DNA of 64,000 nt, taken from NCBI RefSeq assembly GCF_000496595.1, contig NC_022793.1, positions 1 through 64,000 on the forward strand. The letters run 5' to 3'. How positions within the stretch are numbered: the first letter of the stretch is position 1; the number at the start of each line of letters is the position of its first letter. The translations under genes were made by a program, and so were the position numbers. The stretch comes from Candidatus Liberibacter americanus str. Sao Paulo (GTDB lineage: Bacteria > Pseudomonadota > Alphaproteobacteria > Rhizobiales > Rhizobiaceae). The notes under the pieces are model-generated. The model was not told the DNA's origin. It did no database searches and was given only the letters and a program-made list of their open reading frames with translations. Of the stretch, positions 19,879 to 29,563 are shown one piece after another.

Positions 19879-21099
19879 TCAAGCCATTTTAGAAGATAAT
19901 CCAACGATACCAGGCAAATTCTTTCCCTCTAACCACTCGAAAAATGCACCTCCAGCAGTAGAAACATAGGTAAAATCATTAACAGTCCCTGCATGAGAAA
20001 GGGCAGCAATAGTATCGCCACCACCAGCAACAGAAACAATTCTTTTTTCTTTTGTTAATTCAGATATATAACGAGCTATTTCAACTGTAGATTTATCAAA
20101 TGGCATAACCTCAAAAACACCTAACGGACCATTCCATATCAAAGTTTTAGAATGATAAATTACCTCTTTGATATATTCTACTGTCTTACAACCAATATCT
20201 AATACCATAAAATCTTTTGGTATAGATTTTATTGAAACATTTTTCGTTGCAATGCCTTTTTTCAATTCTTTTGCAACAACAACATCAATAGGCAAAATGA
20301 TTTCACAACCAGATTTATTAGCTTCAAATAATATCTGACGAATACTTTCAGAAAAATCAGTCTGGCATAATGAAGTTCCTATGTCTAACCCATCTGACAC
20401 TAAAAAACTATTAGCCATACCTCCAGCAATTACTAATTTATCAACTTTCTTTGCTAAATTGATTAGAAATTCAATCTTTGTAGAAACCTTAGATCCTCCA
20501 GTAATAGCAACCAATGGTTTTTTAGATCGCTTAAACAAACTATCCAGCATATTTAGTTCTTTTTGCATAGATAGACCAATGAAAGAAGGTAATGCTCGAG
20601 ATAAACCATCAACTGAAGCATGAGATCTATGGACAACAGAAAATGCATCATTCACATAAAAATCACCATTTTTTGCTAGCATACTAACAAAATTTGGATC
20701 GTTATTTTCCTCTCCAGAATGGAATCTCACATTCTCAGCAAGAATAATACCACCATCTGATAAATAGGATAAATCATCATTTAATGAACTACCAATACAA
20801 TCTGTAACAAAAGTAATTTTTTTTTTGATAATATATTCTGCTATAGGTACAAGCTTGATTAAAGAAAAACTATCATCTTTACGATTTTTAGGACGACCTA
20901 AATGAGAAAGAATAACAATTTTTGCTTTTCTTCTTACTAGTTCAAGGATAGTAGGCACAACACGCTCAATACGAGTAAAATCAGAAACTTTACCATCTAC
21001 AAAAGGAACATTCCAATCAACTCTCAATAAACAACGACGCCCCACAACATCAGGCAAATCATCAATGGTCCTAAGTTTCCTCATAAGATCAACTTTCAT
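19879..21099 (-). CDS. pgk: Phosphoglycerate kinase
   Basis: Pgk makes ATP from 1,3-bisphosphoglycerate. The protein contains LLRVDWNVP near the N-terminus, LSHLGRPK, NDAFSVVHRSHASV, ITGGSKVSTKI, WNGPLGVFE and the nucleotide site VAGGGDTIAAL. At 406 residues it is normal. Either the ATG at 21099 or the one at 21084 could be the start; neither has a clear ribosome site. It lies 114 bp after gap and 116 bp before the aldolase gene. Confidence 0.97.
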   Translation of the reverse strand: MKVDLMRKLRTIDDLPDVVGRRCLLRVDWNVPFVDGKVSDFTRIERVVPTILELVRRKAKIVILSHLGRPKNRKDDSFSLIKLVPIAEYIIKKKITFVTDCIGSSLNDDLSYLSDGGIILAENVRFHSGEENNDPNFVSMLAKNGDFYVNDAFSVVHRSHASVDGLSRALPSFIGLSMQKELNMLDSLFKRSKKPLVAITGGSKVSTKIEFLINLAKKVDKLVIAGGMANSFLVSDGLDIGTSLCQTDFSESIRQILFEANKSGCEIILPIDVVVAKELKKGIATKNVSIKSIPKDFMVLDIGCKTVEYIKEVIYHSKTLIWNGPLGVFEVMPFDKSTVEIARYISELTKEKRIVSVAGGGDTIAALSHAGTVNDFTYVSTAGGAFFEWLEGKNLPGIVGLSSKMA

Positions 21100-21213
21100 A
21101 CTAAAAAATCACATAACAATGAAAATAAAGAAAGTCCTAATGGGAGATTATCCCATATCTTTTATCAAAAGAAAAAACAAATAACATACTAAGAAGATTA
21201 ATATATTATATAT

Positions 21214-22215
21214 CTAAATAAATTTCCCCATAATAGAAGCTGTATCCAACATTCGATTAGAAAAGCCCCATTCGTTATCATACCAAGAAAGAATGCGCAC
21301 CATATTACTAGAAACGACCTTTGTCTGATCAGCAGCAAATATAGATGAACAAGGATTATGATTAAAATCAACAGATACCAATGGAAGATCTACATATCCT
21401 AAAATATTTGATAATTCATTATCAGAATATGATTTAATTGCATTATTTATTTCGGCAGCAGTAACGTTACGACTTGCAATAAATTTTAAATCTACCATTG
21501 AAACATTAGGAGTAGGAACTCGAATGGCTGAACCATCTAATTTTCCTTTTAGACTTGGTAAAACCAATTCTACAGCCTTAGCAGCACCTGTAGATGTAGG
21601 GATCATCGAAAGAACTGCAGCACGAGAACGATAAAAATCACTATGCCCTGCATCTAATATATGCTGATCACTTGTATAAGAATGAACAGTTGTCATATAA
21701 CCTTTTTCAATGCCAAAAATCTTATCACAAACATATACTATTGGCACTAAGCAATTAGTAGTGCAGGAAGCATTAGAAACTATTATATCATCTTTATTTA
21801 AGGATTTATGATTAACACCATAAACTATAGTCTTATCTGCATCTTTACAGGGAGCAGATACTAGGATACGCTTAGAACCGTTAGATAAATGTATAGAAGA
21901 CTTCTCCTTGGTAGTAAAAAATCCTGTACATTCCATTGTAACATCAACACCATCCCAGGGCAATTCTTTAGGATCACGAAGGTTTGTAACCTTTATTGGA
22001 CCAAATCCAACATCTATTGTATTCCCAGTAACTTTGACTTTACCTTGAAATTTTCCATGGACAGAATCATAACTAAGCAAATGAGCGATTTTTTCTATAG
22101 AATTAAGATCATTAATAGCGACAAGCTTCACATCATCACGATCATATTCGACTATAGAGCGAATAATGCTTCTTCCAATACGTCCTAATCCATTTATAGC
22201 AATCTTGTTAACCAT
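21214..22215 (-). CDS. gap: Glyceraldehyde-3-phosphate dehydrogenase (type I)
   Basis: The NAD-binding start KIAINGLGRIGR and the catalytic SNASCTTNCL (nucleophilic Cys near residue 151) identify the glycolytic enzyme. HSYTSDQHILD, PTSTGAAKAV and SWYDNEWGFSNRM complete the family pattern. Length is 333, normal. Asn-Asp in AINDLN suggests NAD preference. A GGAG lies about 11 bases before the ATG. It sits 48 bp after tkt in the same operon. Confidence 0.98.
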   Translation of the reverse strand: MVNKIAINGLGRIGRSIIRSIVEYDRDDVKLVAINDLNSIEKIAHLLSYDSVHGKFQGKVKVTGNTIDVGFGPIKVTNLRDPKELPWDGVDVTMECTGFFTTKEKSSIHLSNGSKRILVSAPCKDADKTIVYGVNHKSLNKDDIIVSNASCTTNCLVPIVYVCDKIFGIEKGYMTTVHSYTSDQHILDAGHSDFYRSRAAVLSMIPTSTGAAKAVELVLPSLKGKLDGSAIRVPTPNVSMVDLKFIASRNVTAAEINNAIKSYSDNELSNILGYVDLPLVSVDFNHNPCSSIFAADQTKVVSSNMVRILSWYDNEWGFSNRMLDTASIMGKFI

Positions 22216-22263
22216 ACTTTCTTTACTCCGGATAATTAAAAAATCATCAATATAAGCAGCATA

Positions 22264-24258
22264 TTAAGCCGATAATCTTCTCTCAACAACAGATACTATA
22301 GCATCAGAATCTATATTAAAATGACGGTAAAGAAGGTCACAGGAACCAGACATACCAAAGCCTTTCATACCAATAAATTCCCCATCAGATCCTATTAAAG
22401 AATCCCAACCTTGACGTATACCTGCTTCAACCGCAATATTTATAGGAGATGAACCTATAATTTGTCTACGATATAAAATAGTCTGCTCGAAAAACAACTC
22501 AAAACAAGGAACTGAAACCACACGCGTAGAAATATTCCTAGCAGTTAAAATATTGCACGCATCAACTGCAATCTTTAATTCAGAACCAGAAGCAAAAATA
22601 GTAACCTGAGGATTACTACAAGAAATAAAATCATAAGCCCCTAAAGAACAAAGATTATCCTCTTTAAATTCAGAACAAAGGAAAGGAAGTTTTTGTCTGC
22701 TCAAAGATAACACAGATGGACGCTGTCTTTCTTTAATAGCTATCTGCCAACATTCCAAAGTTTCTATTGAATCTGCTGGCCTAAACACTAGAAGATTAGG
22801 GATAGCTCTCAATGCTGCCATATGCTCAACAGGTTGATGTGTTGGGCCATCTTCACCTACTCCTATAGAGTCGTGAGTCAAAACATGAATAACCCCTATC
22901 TTCATCAAAGACGCCAATCTAATAGACGGCCGACTATAATCAGAAAACACCAAAAAAGTGCCAGAATATGGGATGAATCCTCCATGCAAGGCAATACCAT
23001 TAATGGCAGCAGACATAGCATGTTCACGAACGCCATAATGCAAATAGCGACCTGAAAAATCACCTGCATAAACAGAATTCATTTGACTAGGCTTAGTACA
23101 ATTAGAAGATGTTAGATCCGCTGATCCTCCTATTACTTCGGGAATACAGTCATTAATAACATCTAAAACCATTTCAGAAGAATTCCTAGTAGCTAATTCA
23201 GGTTTAGACCGCCAAATATCTTTCTTATGTTTTAACATAACTTCATCAAAATTTTTAGGTAATTTCCCTGAAAATCGACGTAGAAACTCCTCACGAACAT
23301 TGCTATTAATAGAATCAAAATATTCTTGCCAATTTTTTCTTATTTGAGACAGATTATATCCAATTAAACGCCATTCTTTCATTATTTCATCAGGGATATA
23401 AAAAGGATCTGCATCCCAATCCAATTCTTTACGAACAGCAGCTACTTCATCTCTTCCTAAGGCAGAGCCATGGACTTTATTGGTCCCTGATTTTTTCGGA
23501 GATCCAAAACCAATAATAGTCTTACAGGCAATCATTGTAGGCTTATCTGAAGTTTTTGCTTCAAGCAAAGCAGATGCGATAGCATCATGATCATGACCAT
23601 CAACAGATAATGTATTCCATCCAGAAGCACGAAAACGAGCATGTTGATCAGTTGAATCAGACAAGGAAATAGAGCCATCTATTGAAATTCCATTATTATC
23701 CCAAAGCACAATCAATTTATTAAGACCTAGATGACCTGATAAAGAAATAGCTTCTTGGCTAATACCTTCCATCAAGCAACCATCACCAACTAACACATAT
23801 GTATGATGATTGATCAATGAATCGCCAAATTCATCTCGCAATTTACGCTCAGCAATAGCCATTCCAACAGCATTAGCTATTCCCTGTCCTAGAGGGCCAG
23901 TAGTTGCTTCGATCCCAGATATACATCCATATTCCGGATGACCTGCTGTTTTTGAGCCAATTGTTCGAAATAGTTTTATATCGTCAATTGTTATATCCCT
24001 ATATCCCAGAAGATATAATAACGAATAGTATAGCATAGAACCATGCCCCGCTGATAAAACAAAACGGTCACGATTAGGCCATAACGGATATTCGGGATCA
24101 AAAACCATGAACTGTGAAAAAAGTACAGTTACTACATCTGCCATTCCCATAGGCAATCCAGGATGACCAGAATTGGCATTTTCTATAGCATCTATCGATA
24201 AAAATCTTATAGCATTTGCCATTTTTTTATATTTATAATTCGAATCCATATGTATCAC
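22264..24258 (-). CDS. tkt: Transketolase
   Basis: This thiamine-diphosphate enzyme of the pentose-phosphate pathway has SGHPGLPMGMAD near residue 30, GHGSMLYYSLLYLLGY, the ThDP motif GDGCLMEGISQEA to WDNNGISIDG, and THDSIGVGEDGPTHQPVEH in the pyrimidine domain. Length is 664, normal. The likely start is GTG at 24258, six bases after GAGGGA; an ATG three codons on is possible. It heads the tkt-gap-pgk-fba run. The zapA-type genes and 6S RNA that rhizobia often carry upstream are not seen. Confidence 0.97.
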   Translation of the reverse strand: MIHMDSNYKYKKMANAIRFLSIDAIENANSGHPGLPMGMADVVTVLFSQFMVFDPEYPLWPNRDRFVLSAGHGSMLYYSLLYLLGYRDITIDDIKLFRTIGSKTAGHPEYGCISGIEATTGPLGQGIANAVGMAIAERKLRDEFGDSLINHHTYVLVGDGCLMEGISQEAISLSGHLGLNKLIVLWDNNGISIDGSISLSDSTDQHARFRASGWNTLSVDGHDHDAIASALLEAKTSDKPTMIACKTIIGFGSPKKSGTNKVHGSALGRDEVAAVRKELDWDADPFYIPDEIMKEWRLIGYNLSQIRKNWQEYFDSINSNVREEFLRRFSGKLPKNFDEVMLKHKKDIWRSKPELATRNSSEMVLDVINDCIPEVIGGSADLTSSNCTKPSQMNSVYAGDFSGRYLHYGVREHAMSAAINGIALHGGFIPYSGTFLVFSDYSRPSIRLASLMKIGVIHVLTHDSIGVGEDGPTHQPVEHMAALRAIPNLLVFRPADSIETLECWQIAIKERQRPSVLSLSRQKLPFLCSEFKEDNLCSLGAYDFISCSNPQVTIFASGSELKIAVDACNILTARNISTRVVSVPCFELFFEQTILYRRQIIGSSPINIAVEAGIRQGWDSLIGSDGEFIGMKGFGMSGSCDLLYRHFNIDSDAIVSVVERRLSA

Positions 24259-24640
24259 ATATTTCCCTCAAAAACTGCACCTATTTACTTTAAATATCTC
24301 TCCAATAATCACAGAAACATTCTAGAAAACAAAACCATAATAAAATATTCCAAAAGTATGGCTAAATAATATAGATAATGCAATTACCATTTGATGATCA
24401 ATGTTAAATGATAACATCACAATAAACTAATAAAATTATTTGCTCAATAAGAGCACTATAAATTAATTGAAAAAAGAAAAAACAATAAATAAACAACTTA
24501 TACTAAACTATACATTTAAAATATTGATTAATTAACGTATAATTAATGGGTATTTTAAATATAAAAACATGTTTTAAAACAATCATAGCTTTTTTATTTA
24601 TACTAATAAAAGTTATGTAGAATAGAACAAAGGATTATAG
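24259..24640. other. Divergent intergenic region tkt / 5-FTHF cyclo-ligase
   Basis: This 382-bp stretch must carry promoters for both sides. In many Rhizobiales zapA and the 6S RNA gene lie here; I looked for the conserved 6S closing stem and bubble and found nothing convincing. No reading frame looks coding. Confidence 0.5.
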
Positions 24641-25222
24641 ATGAATAGGAGAGAAAAGAAACATCTATTACGTAAACAAAAATCCGTATTACGTGATCTT
24701 TTATCTCTCAAATATCGTCACAGTAAAAGCGTTGCTTTAGCAATTCTAGGAGAAAAAAAAATTTCTATAAAGCCAGGAATGAAAATAGCAACTTTTTATC
24801 CCATTAAATCCGAAGTAAATGTAAATATTCTTGTTCAAAAGCTTAAAAAAAAAAGATGTTCATTTTGCATGCCATCTTTTAAAGAAGATAAAATGATTTT
24901 TCGCCAATATACAAACAAAAAAAATCTTGTAAAATCAAGGTTTAATATTCTATCTCCTACAATAAATTCCCCAGAAATTGATCCTGATATTATCCTTATT
25001 CCACTTATTGCTTTCGATTCTGTCGGAAATCGCATAGGATACGGCAAAGGAAATTATGATTTTGCAATAGCTAATGCTCGACTTAAAGGGAATAATCCTT
25101 ATATTGTGGGTATTGCATTTGACATTCAGGAAACATCATATATTCAAGCTGAACCCAATGATATTCGAATGCATGCAATTCTCACTGAAAGTAGATTTTG
25201 TCAATTTAACAATAATATATAG
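24641..25222 (+). CDS. 5-formyltetrahydrofolate cyclo-ligase
   Basis: The enzyme converts 5-formyl-THF to 5,10-methenyl-THF, salvaging folate. The N-terminal RREKKHLLRKQKSVLRDL binds ATP phosphate, and the signature GNRIGYGKGNYD is at about residues 128-139. Length is 193, normal. A GGATT lies before the ATG. Its TAG stop at 25220-25222 runs into the AGGGG ribosome site of the next gene, so the two are translationally linked, as in other Rhizobiales. Confidence 0.93.
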   Translation: MNRREKKHLLRKQKSVLRDLLSLKYRHSKSVALAILGEKKISIKPGMKIATFYPIKSEVNVNILVQKLKKKRCSFCMPSFKEDKMIFRQYTNKKNLVKSRFNILSPTINSPEIDPDIILIPLIAFDSVGNRIGYGKGNYDFAIANARLKGNNPYIVGIAFDIQETSYIQAEPNDIRMHAILTESRFCQFNNNI

Positions 25223-25229
25223 GGGAAAT

Positions 25230-26054
25230 ATGAGACTTTTATTCCTTGGTGATATAGTTGGTAAAACAGGAAGATCAGTTGTATACGAAAAACTACCTAA
25301 TCTTATTCGAGAATTTAAACTCGATTTTGTAATAGCAAATGGAGAAAATAGTGCTAGCGGATTTGGCATAACTGAGAAAATATTTCTTGATATAATTGAT
25401 GTCGGAGTTGATGTAGTAACAACAGGGAACCATGTATGGGATAAACGAGAAGCACTTATATTTTCTCAACGATATCATAATTTCCTACGACCTGCAAATT
25501 ATCCTACCGGAACACATGGAAACGGATATGGTCTTTATAAAGCAAAAAACGGATCAAATGTTTTGGTTGCAAATATTATGGGACAAGTTTTCATGAACCC
25601 AATACTAGATAATCCGTTTATGGTATCTAATAAAATTTTGGAAACTTGTATTTTAAAGGAACAAGCAGATGTCATAGTCTTCGACTTTCATGCAGAAACC
25701 ACCAGTGAAAAACAATGTTTTGCACATTTTGTAGATAATCGTGCTAGCATTGTAGTTGGAACACATACTCATATTCCTACTGCGGATGCCCGTATTCTTT
25801 ATGGAGGCACTGGTTATATATCTGATATCGGAATGTGTGGAGATTATAATTCATCAATTGGGATAGATAAAGAAGAACCCATAAATCGCTGTATTACAAA
25901 AATCCCCAAAAATCGTTTTGCTGTTGCAGAAGGGGAAGCAACATTATGTGGGATATGCGCCGAAATTTCAGATAAAAACGGATTAACTGAAAAGATAGCT
26001 CCTATTAGGATAGGCCCTAATATTAAGGAAACAATTCCTGACTTTTGGAACTAA
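25230..26054 (+). CDS. YmdB-type metallophosphoesterase (TIGR00282 family)
   Basis: The family contains cyclic-nucleotide phosphodiesterases such as Bacillus YmdB. The protein starts MRLLFLGDIVGKTGR, with metal ligands in GDIVG, NGENSASGFG, TTGNHVWDKREA, DFHAETTSEK and GTHTHIPTAD. The reading frame extends 52 codons further upstream, inside the preceding gene, but AGGGGAAAT directly before the ATG at 25230 sets the start (274 residues). It lies 7 bp after the cyclo-ligase gene and 73 bp before yebC. Confidence 0.93.
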   Translation: MRLLFLGDIVGKTGRSVVYEKLPNLIREFKLDFVIANGENSASGFGITEKIFLDIIDVGVDVVTTGNHVWDKREALIFSQRYHNFLRPANYPTGTHGNGYGLYKAKNGSNVLVANIMGQVFMNPILDNPFMVSNKILETCILKEQADVIVFDFHAETTSEKQCFAHFVDNRASIVVGTHTHIPTADARILYGGTGYISDIGMCGDYNSSIGIDKEEPINRCITKIPKNRFAVAEGEATLCGICAEISDKNGLTEKIAPIRIGPNIKETIPDFWN

Positions 26055-26127
26055 TTTAAAAACAAATTCAGCATGCAATATAGCATATTAATAATCAGAA
26101 ATCACATATAGGAAAAGAGAATATAAC

Positions 26128-26880
26128 ATGGCTGGACATTCACAATTTAAAAATATTATGCATCGCAAAGAAAGAAAAGATGCTATGAAATCAAAAATTT
26201 TCTCTAAACTATCTCGTGAAATAACAATTTCAGCTAAATTATCTGGACCAGATCAACTGGAAAATCCGCGTCTACGAGTAGCTATTCAAAATGCTAAAAA
26301 CCAGTCTATGCCAAAAGACAATATCGAACGCGCTATCAAAAAATCTAGCAGCAATGACTTGGGGAATTATATTAACATTCGATATGAAGGATATGGTCCT
26401 GGAGGAGTTGCTATAATAATTGAAACATTAACCGATAATCGCAATCGTACTGCTTCTAATATACGTTCTATTTTTACCAAAGCAAACGGATCTCTTGGAG
26501 AAACAGGATCAACTTCTCATTTCTTTGAACAAATAGGAGAAATTACTTACCATGAAAAAACTGAAGATGCTGAAGTAGCAATGGAAGCTGCCATTGATGC
26601 TGGTGCCAATGATTTTTTTGCTAAAGATAAAGATTTAATCTTTTACTGCGATTTCGAAAATATAAGCCAAGCATATAAAATATTAGAAAAACATCTCGGC
26701 GAAGCAAACAGCGTGAAAGTAATATGGAAACCAAAAAATCTGATAAAAATATCTAATGAAGGCTCGGCTAGATCAATTATCAAAATGATTGATAATCTTG
26801 AAGATGATGATGATGTACAAAATGTATATTACAATTTTGAAATTGAAGATGAAATTATCGATAAAATTGATATTACCTAA
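26128..26880 (+). CDS. YebC/PmpR-family protein
   Basis: The 250-residue protein begins [23 protein letters not shown], the standard YebC start (usually GHSKW), and carries [16 protein letters not shown] and [24 protein letters not shown]. Family members act as DNA-binding regulators, and recent work links them to relief of ribosome stalling at proline runs. In rhizobia ruvCAB often follows; here a 741-bp empty gap does. Confidence 0.95.
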   Translation: MAGHSQFKNIMHRKERKDAMKSKIFSKLSREITISAKLSGPDQLENPRLRVAIQNAKNQSMPKDNIERAIKKSSSNDLGNYINIRYEGYGPGGVAIIIETLTDNRNRTASNIRSIFTKANGSLGETGSTSHFFEQIGEITYHEKTEDAEVAMEAAIDAGANDFFAKDKDLIFYCDFENISQAYKILEKHLGEANSVKVIWKPKNLIKISNEGSARSIIKMIDNLEDDDDVQNVYYNFEIEDEIIDKIDIT

Positions 26881-27216
26881 TTTTAAAGATAAAAATGAAC
26901 TAAATCCAATATCTTTTAATATAATTATGACGGATAAATGTATTTTTTAAAATTTTTCACTTCTTAGCCTTGCATTATGAAAAGTGAGTTAAATTTAATT
27001 AATAATGCGTCCCATTAATAGTTAATAAATAGTGCATATACTGCATTTTACGACTATATTTTATTTATCTGATATTTAAAGAAGACCATTGCCAATAACT
27101 ACTTATTATCGATAATGCAATTATTACTGAAAGACTTTTTTTAAAAAGAATATCACTATAATAAAACAATGGATTAATACTAAAAATTAATTAATTGCAA
27201 CTATATATAAACGTGT

Positions 27217-27237
27217 CTACTGTCTGCAGTAGTTTTT
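27217..27237 (+). terminator. Intrinsic terminator-like hairpin without an adjacent gene
   Basis: CTACTG (27217-27222), loop TCTG, CAGTAG (27227-27232) is followed at once by TTTTT. It is the neatest intrinsic-terminator shape in the window's gaps, yet the nearest upstream plus-strand gene (yebC) ends 336 bp before. It could end a long yebC 3' UTR or a separate small RNA. Confidence 0.55.
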
Positions 27238-27433
27238 GATAGTATAAATATAAATCATCAAGTAACAAATCAGGCATTGTTAAAAGACTTATAAATTCCT
27301 CAATAATTTCTTAAGATATGGCACTTATCCACATCTGCAAGCAGCTAATAATAGTCAAAAAAATAAGTATGATCGCTGATAATAAATTATCAGTATTTAA
27401 AAAAGTAAAATCATGAATTATTAGATTGGCCGC

Positions 27434-27462
27434 CTTAATAAGGCTTAATAAGGCTTAATAAG
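27434..27462. repeat. 10-bp tandem repeat, about 2.9 copies
   Basis: CTTAATAAGG is repeated at 27434-27443 and 27444-27453, then CTTAATAAG at 27454-27462, with no mismatch. GCCTT-AAT-AAGGC at its left edge can also form a short hairpin. The period is close to one DNA turn. Confidence 0.8.
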
Positions 27463-27621
27463 AAAAAAATATATCAAATAATCTGTTAATTACATGAAAA
27501 GAAAATGAAAATAGTTCATAGTAAAACATATAAAAAAGGTAAGTCTACGCATTTCATAAGCAATTGATCATTAATAGTTAGAATTTGGTATTATATGCAA
27601 ATTATTTATTTTACCTGATAA

Positions 27622-27710
27622 TGGCGGAGAGGAAGGGATTCGAACCCTCGATATGATTTCCATATACACCCTTAGCAGGGGCGCGCCTTCAACCACTCGG
27701 CCACCTCTCC
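27622..27710 (-). tRNA. tRNA-Ser (anticodon GCT)
   Basis: On the minus strand acceptor GGAGAGG is followed by the D arm TGGCCGAGTGG. The anticodon loop is CTGCTAA (anticodon at 27674-27676), then a long class II variable arm, T loop TTCGAAT and encoded CCA. It reads AGC and AGU. Confidence 0.97.
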
Positions 27711-27965
27711 GATAAAGGAGATATGTTGATTAAATAAAATAATCAAGCACTTTATTTGATTTAATATATAAAAATATAATATTATGCTAATTAAATATCA
27801 AAAATGATGTAATCTATCCAATAACATAATAAATAGTAATAAGATAAACGATCACCTCAAAATGATATCTAAGTAAAATTTAATTTTATATCTTATAATT
27901 TTGATGCATAAATAACTGATTCGATGTTTATCGAAACATTTAGTCTTTTAAATTAATATACTGTA

Positions 27966-29453
27966 TTAATTATTATAATTTTTCTGTATACTGTTGGATA
28001 GGTAGTTATTAGAAAGATCAAAAACAGGAATTTTAACATCCTTAGGCATAATTTGTTTTAGATAATCAAATAATTCTATAATCAATTTTCTTTTATTTTC
28101 ATCATCTTTATGAGTTAAATATAGATTTATCAATTTACGTACATATTTATCAATAAAAGGTTGAGTAAAACGATTTTTAATGTGCTTCATCCAAATATCT
28201 TTTTCTTTATTATCTAAGGTATGAGGGAAATTGCGCGCCCTATATCTAAAAAACAATGGGTTCAATCTCTTATCAATAAATTTAATGTCCAACGTAAAAA
28301 ATTTTTCCGGCTCAGTAGAAATTATTATATCCATCATCTTGCGATCATGATCACAGAAAAAACCATCATATAATTGAGTATCAACGTCTTCTAAAGGAAG
28401 AAAAGGATTGGTATTATCATATATTGAAATTACTTTTTCTCTAAGATCACTTTGCTCACATAATAACTTCAAGTTATCTAAACATCTCTTTTTATCAATT
28501 CTAACTTGCTTAGCATTTTTTGATGGATCAATAACTGTAATAGGTGCAATAATCGGACATTTATTAAGATGAACTAACTTCAATGGTATAGCAGAAGCCC
28601 CATTCAATTCATCACGAGAAGTATATAAACGTGCACGTAACTCATAGCTATCTAAATCTCGAAATACCTGCATATCACCGCTTAAATCACATACGATAAC
28701 ATAATCATTATAAATAGGATGCCAAGCTATAGGAGCAATCATAGCAGTGTTAGCGCGATAAGCTCCAAACATGCCTGAAACATGTAATAATGGATCCATA
28801 TTATCTATATTAATCAATCTCCTTAAACAATCTTTATTACGATAATTATAAAAATAATCAAATAATTTTGGTTGCGCCCTACGAACTAATCTAGCTATCT
28901 CAAGAGTTCCACGAACATCCATCTCTGCATCATGAGCTTTAAATTTAAAACCATTATAAATAAGCATGTCTTCAAGCTTAAAACTAGGCAATCCATCATC
29001 CATAATAGGCCAATTAATACCATGTGGACGAAATGCATAGCAAGCTCGAACAACATTTAATAAATCCCAACGAGAGTTTGCATTCTTCCAGGACCAACTA
29101 TAGGGATCATAAAAATTGCGATAGAAAATATTTCGACTATATTCATCATCAAATCTTATATTATTATAGCCAACAATGCAGGTATTGTGTTTGCTGAAAA
29201 ATTCATGAATATGCCGAGCAAATTCAGATTCTATAAGGCCCTCACGTAATGCTTGCTGTGGCGTAATACCTGTTATCAGTACTGAATCTGGATCAGGAAT
29301 ATAATCATCAGCCGGCTTACAAAAAAAAACTTTGCTATCTTCTATTTTTTCAAATTGATTATCAACTATAATAGCAGCAAATTGTGATGGCCGATCTAAA
29401 GACGGACTGTTACCAAACGTTTCATAATCATATATTAAAAAGTTCTTATTCAA
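27966..29453 (-). CDS. sbcB: Exodeoxyribonuclease I (SbcB family)
   Basis: ExoI degrades single-stranded DNA 3' to 5' in recombination and mismatch repair. The DEDD motif I is IYDYETFG near residue 9, and GYNNIRFDDEYSRNIFYRN and HDAEMDVRGTLEIARL supply further acidic residues. The SH3-like middle and C-terminal helical domain follow; 495 residues fits the family. The start is TTG with AGGTGG seven bases upstream. It lies 110 bp after the glutamate dehydrogenase gene on the same strand. The family is best known from gammaproteobacteria, so a transfer origin is possible. Confidence 0.92.
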   Translation of the reverse strand: MNKNFLIYDYETFGNSPSLDRPSQFAAIIVDNQFEKIEDSKVFFCKPADDYIPDPDSVLITGITPQQALREGLIESEFARHIHEFFSKHNTCIVGYNNIRFDDEYSRNIFYRNFYDPYSWSWKNANSRWDLLNVVRACYAFRPHGINWPIMDDGLPSFKLEDMLIYNGFKFKAHDAEMDVRGTLEIARLVRRAQPKLFDYFYNYRNKDCLRRLINIDNMDPLLHVSGMFGAYRANTAMIAPIAWHPIYNDYVIVCDLSGDMQVFRDLDSYELRARLYTSRDELNGASAIPLKLVHLNKCPIIAPITVIDPSKNAKQVRIDKKRCLDNLKLLCEQSDLREKVISIYDNTNPFLPLEDVDTQLYDGFFCDHDRKMMDIIISTEPEKFFTLDIKFIDKRLNPLFFRYRARNFPHTLDNKEKDIWMKHIKNRFTQPFIDKYVRKLINLYLTHKDDENKRKLIIELFDYLKQIMPKDVKIPVFDLSNNYLSNSIQKNYNN

Positions 29454-29563
29454 GTTTTTACCACCTATTTAAGATATTAATATATAATTCAAATAACCTT
29501 CTTTATTATAAAAAATAATACAGCAATACAAATTATAGACATTTATATATCACTGTTAACACA

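Larger units (their letters stand above)
26881..27621. other. 741-bp gene-free gap after yebC
   Basis: No credible coding frame is present on either strand. The stretch contains a terminator-like hairpin (27217-27237), a perfect DnaA-box match TTATCCACA (27325-27333) and a 10-bp phased tandem repeat (27434-27462). It may hold an unrecognised small RNA, or decayed sequence where ruvCAB once stood. Confidence 0.5.

Noticed and set aside
24259..24640. Possible 6S RNA gene upstream of the 5-FTHF cyclo-ligase
   Set aside because: The position is right for Rhizobiales, but I could not find the closing stem or central bubble, and the sequence is uniformly AT-rich.
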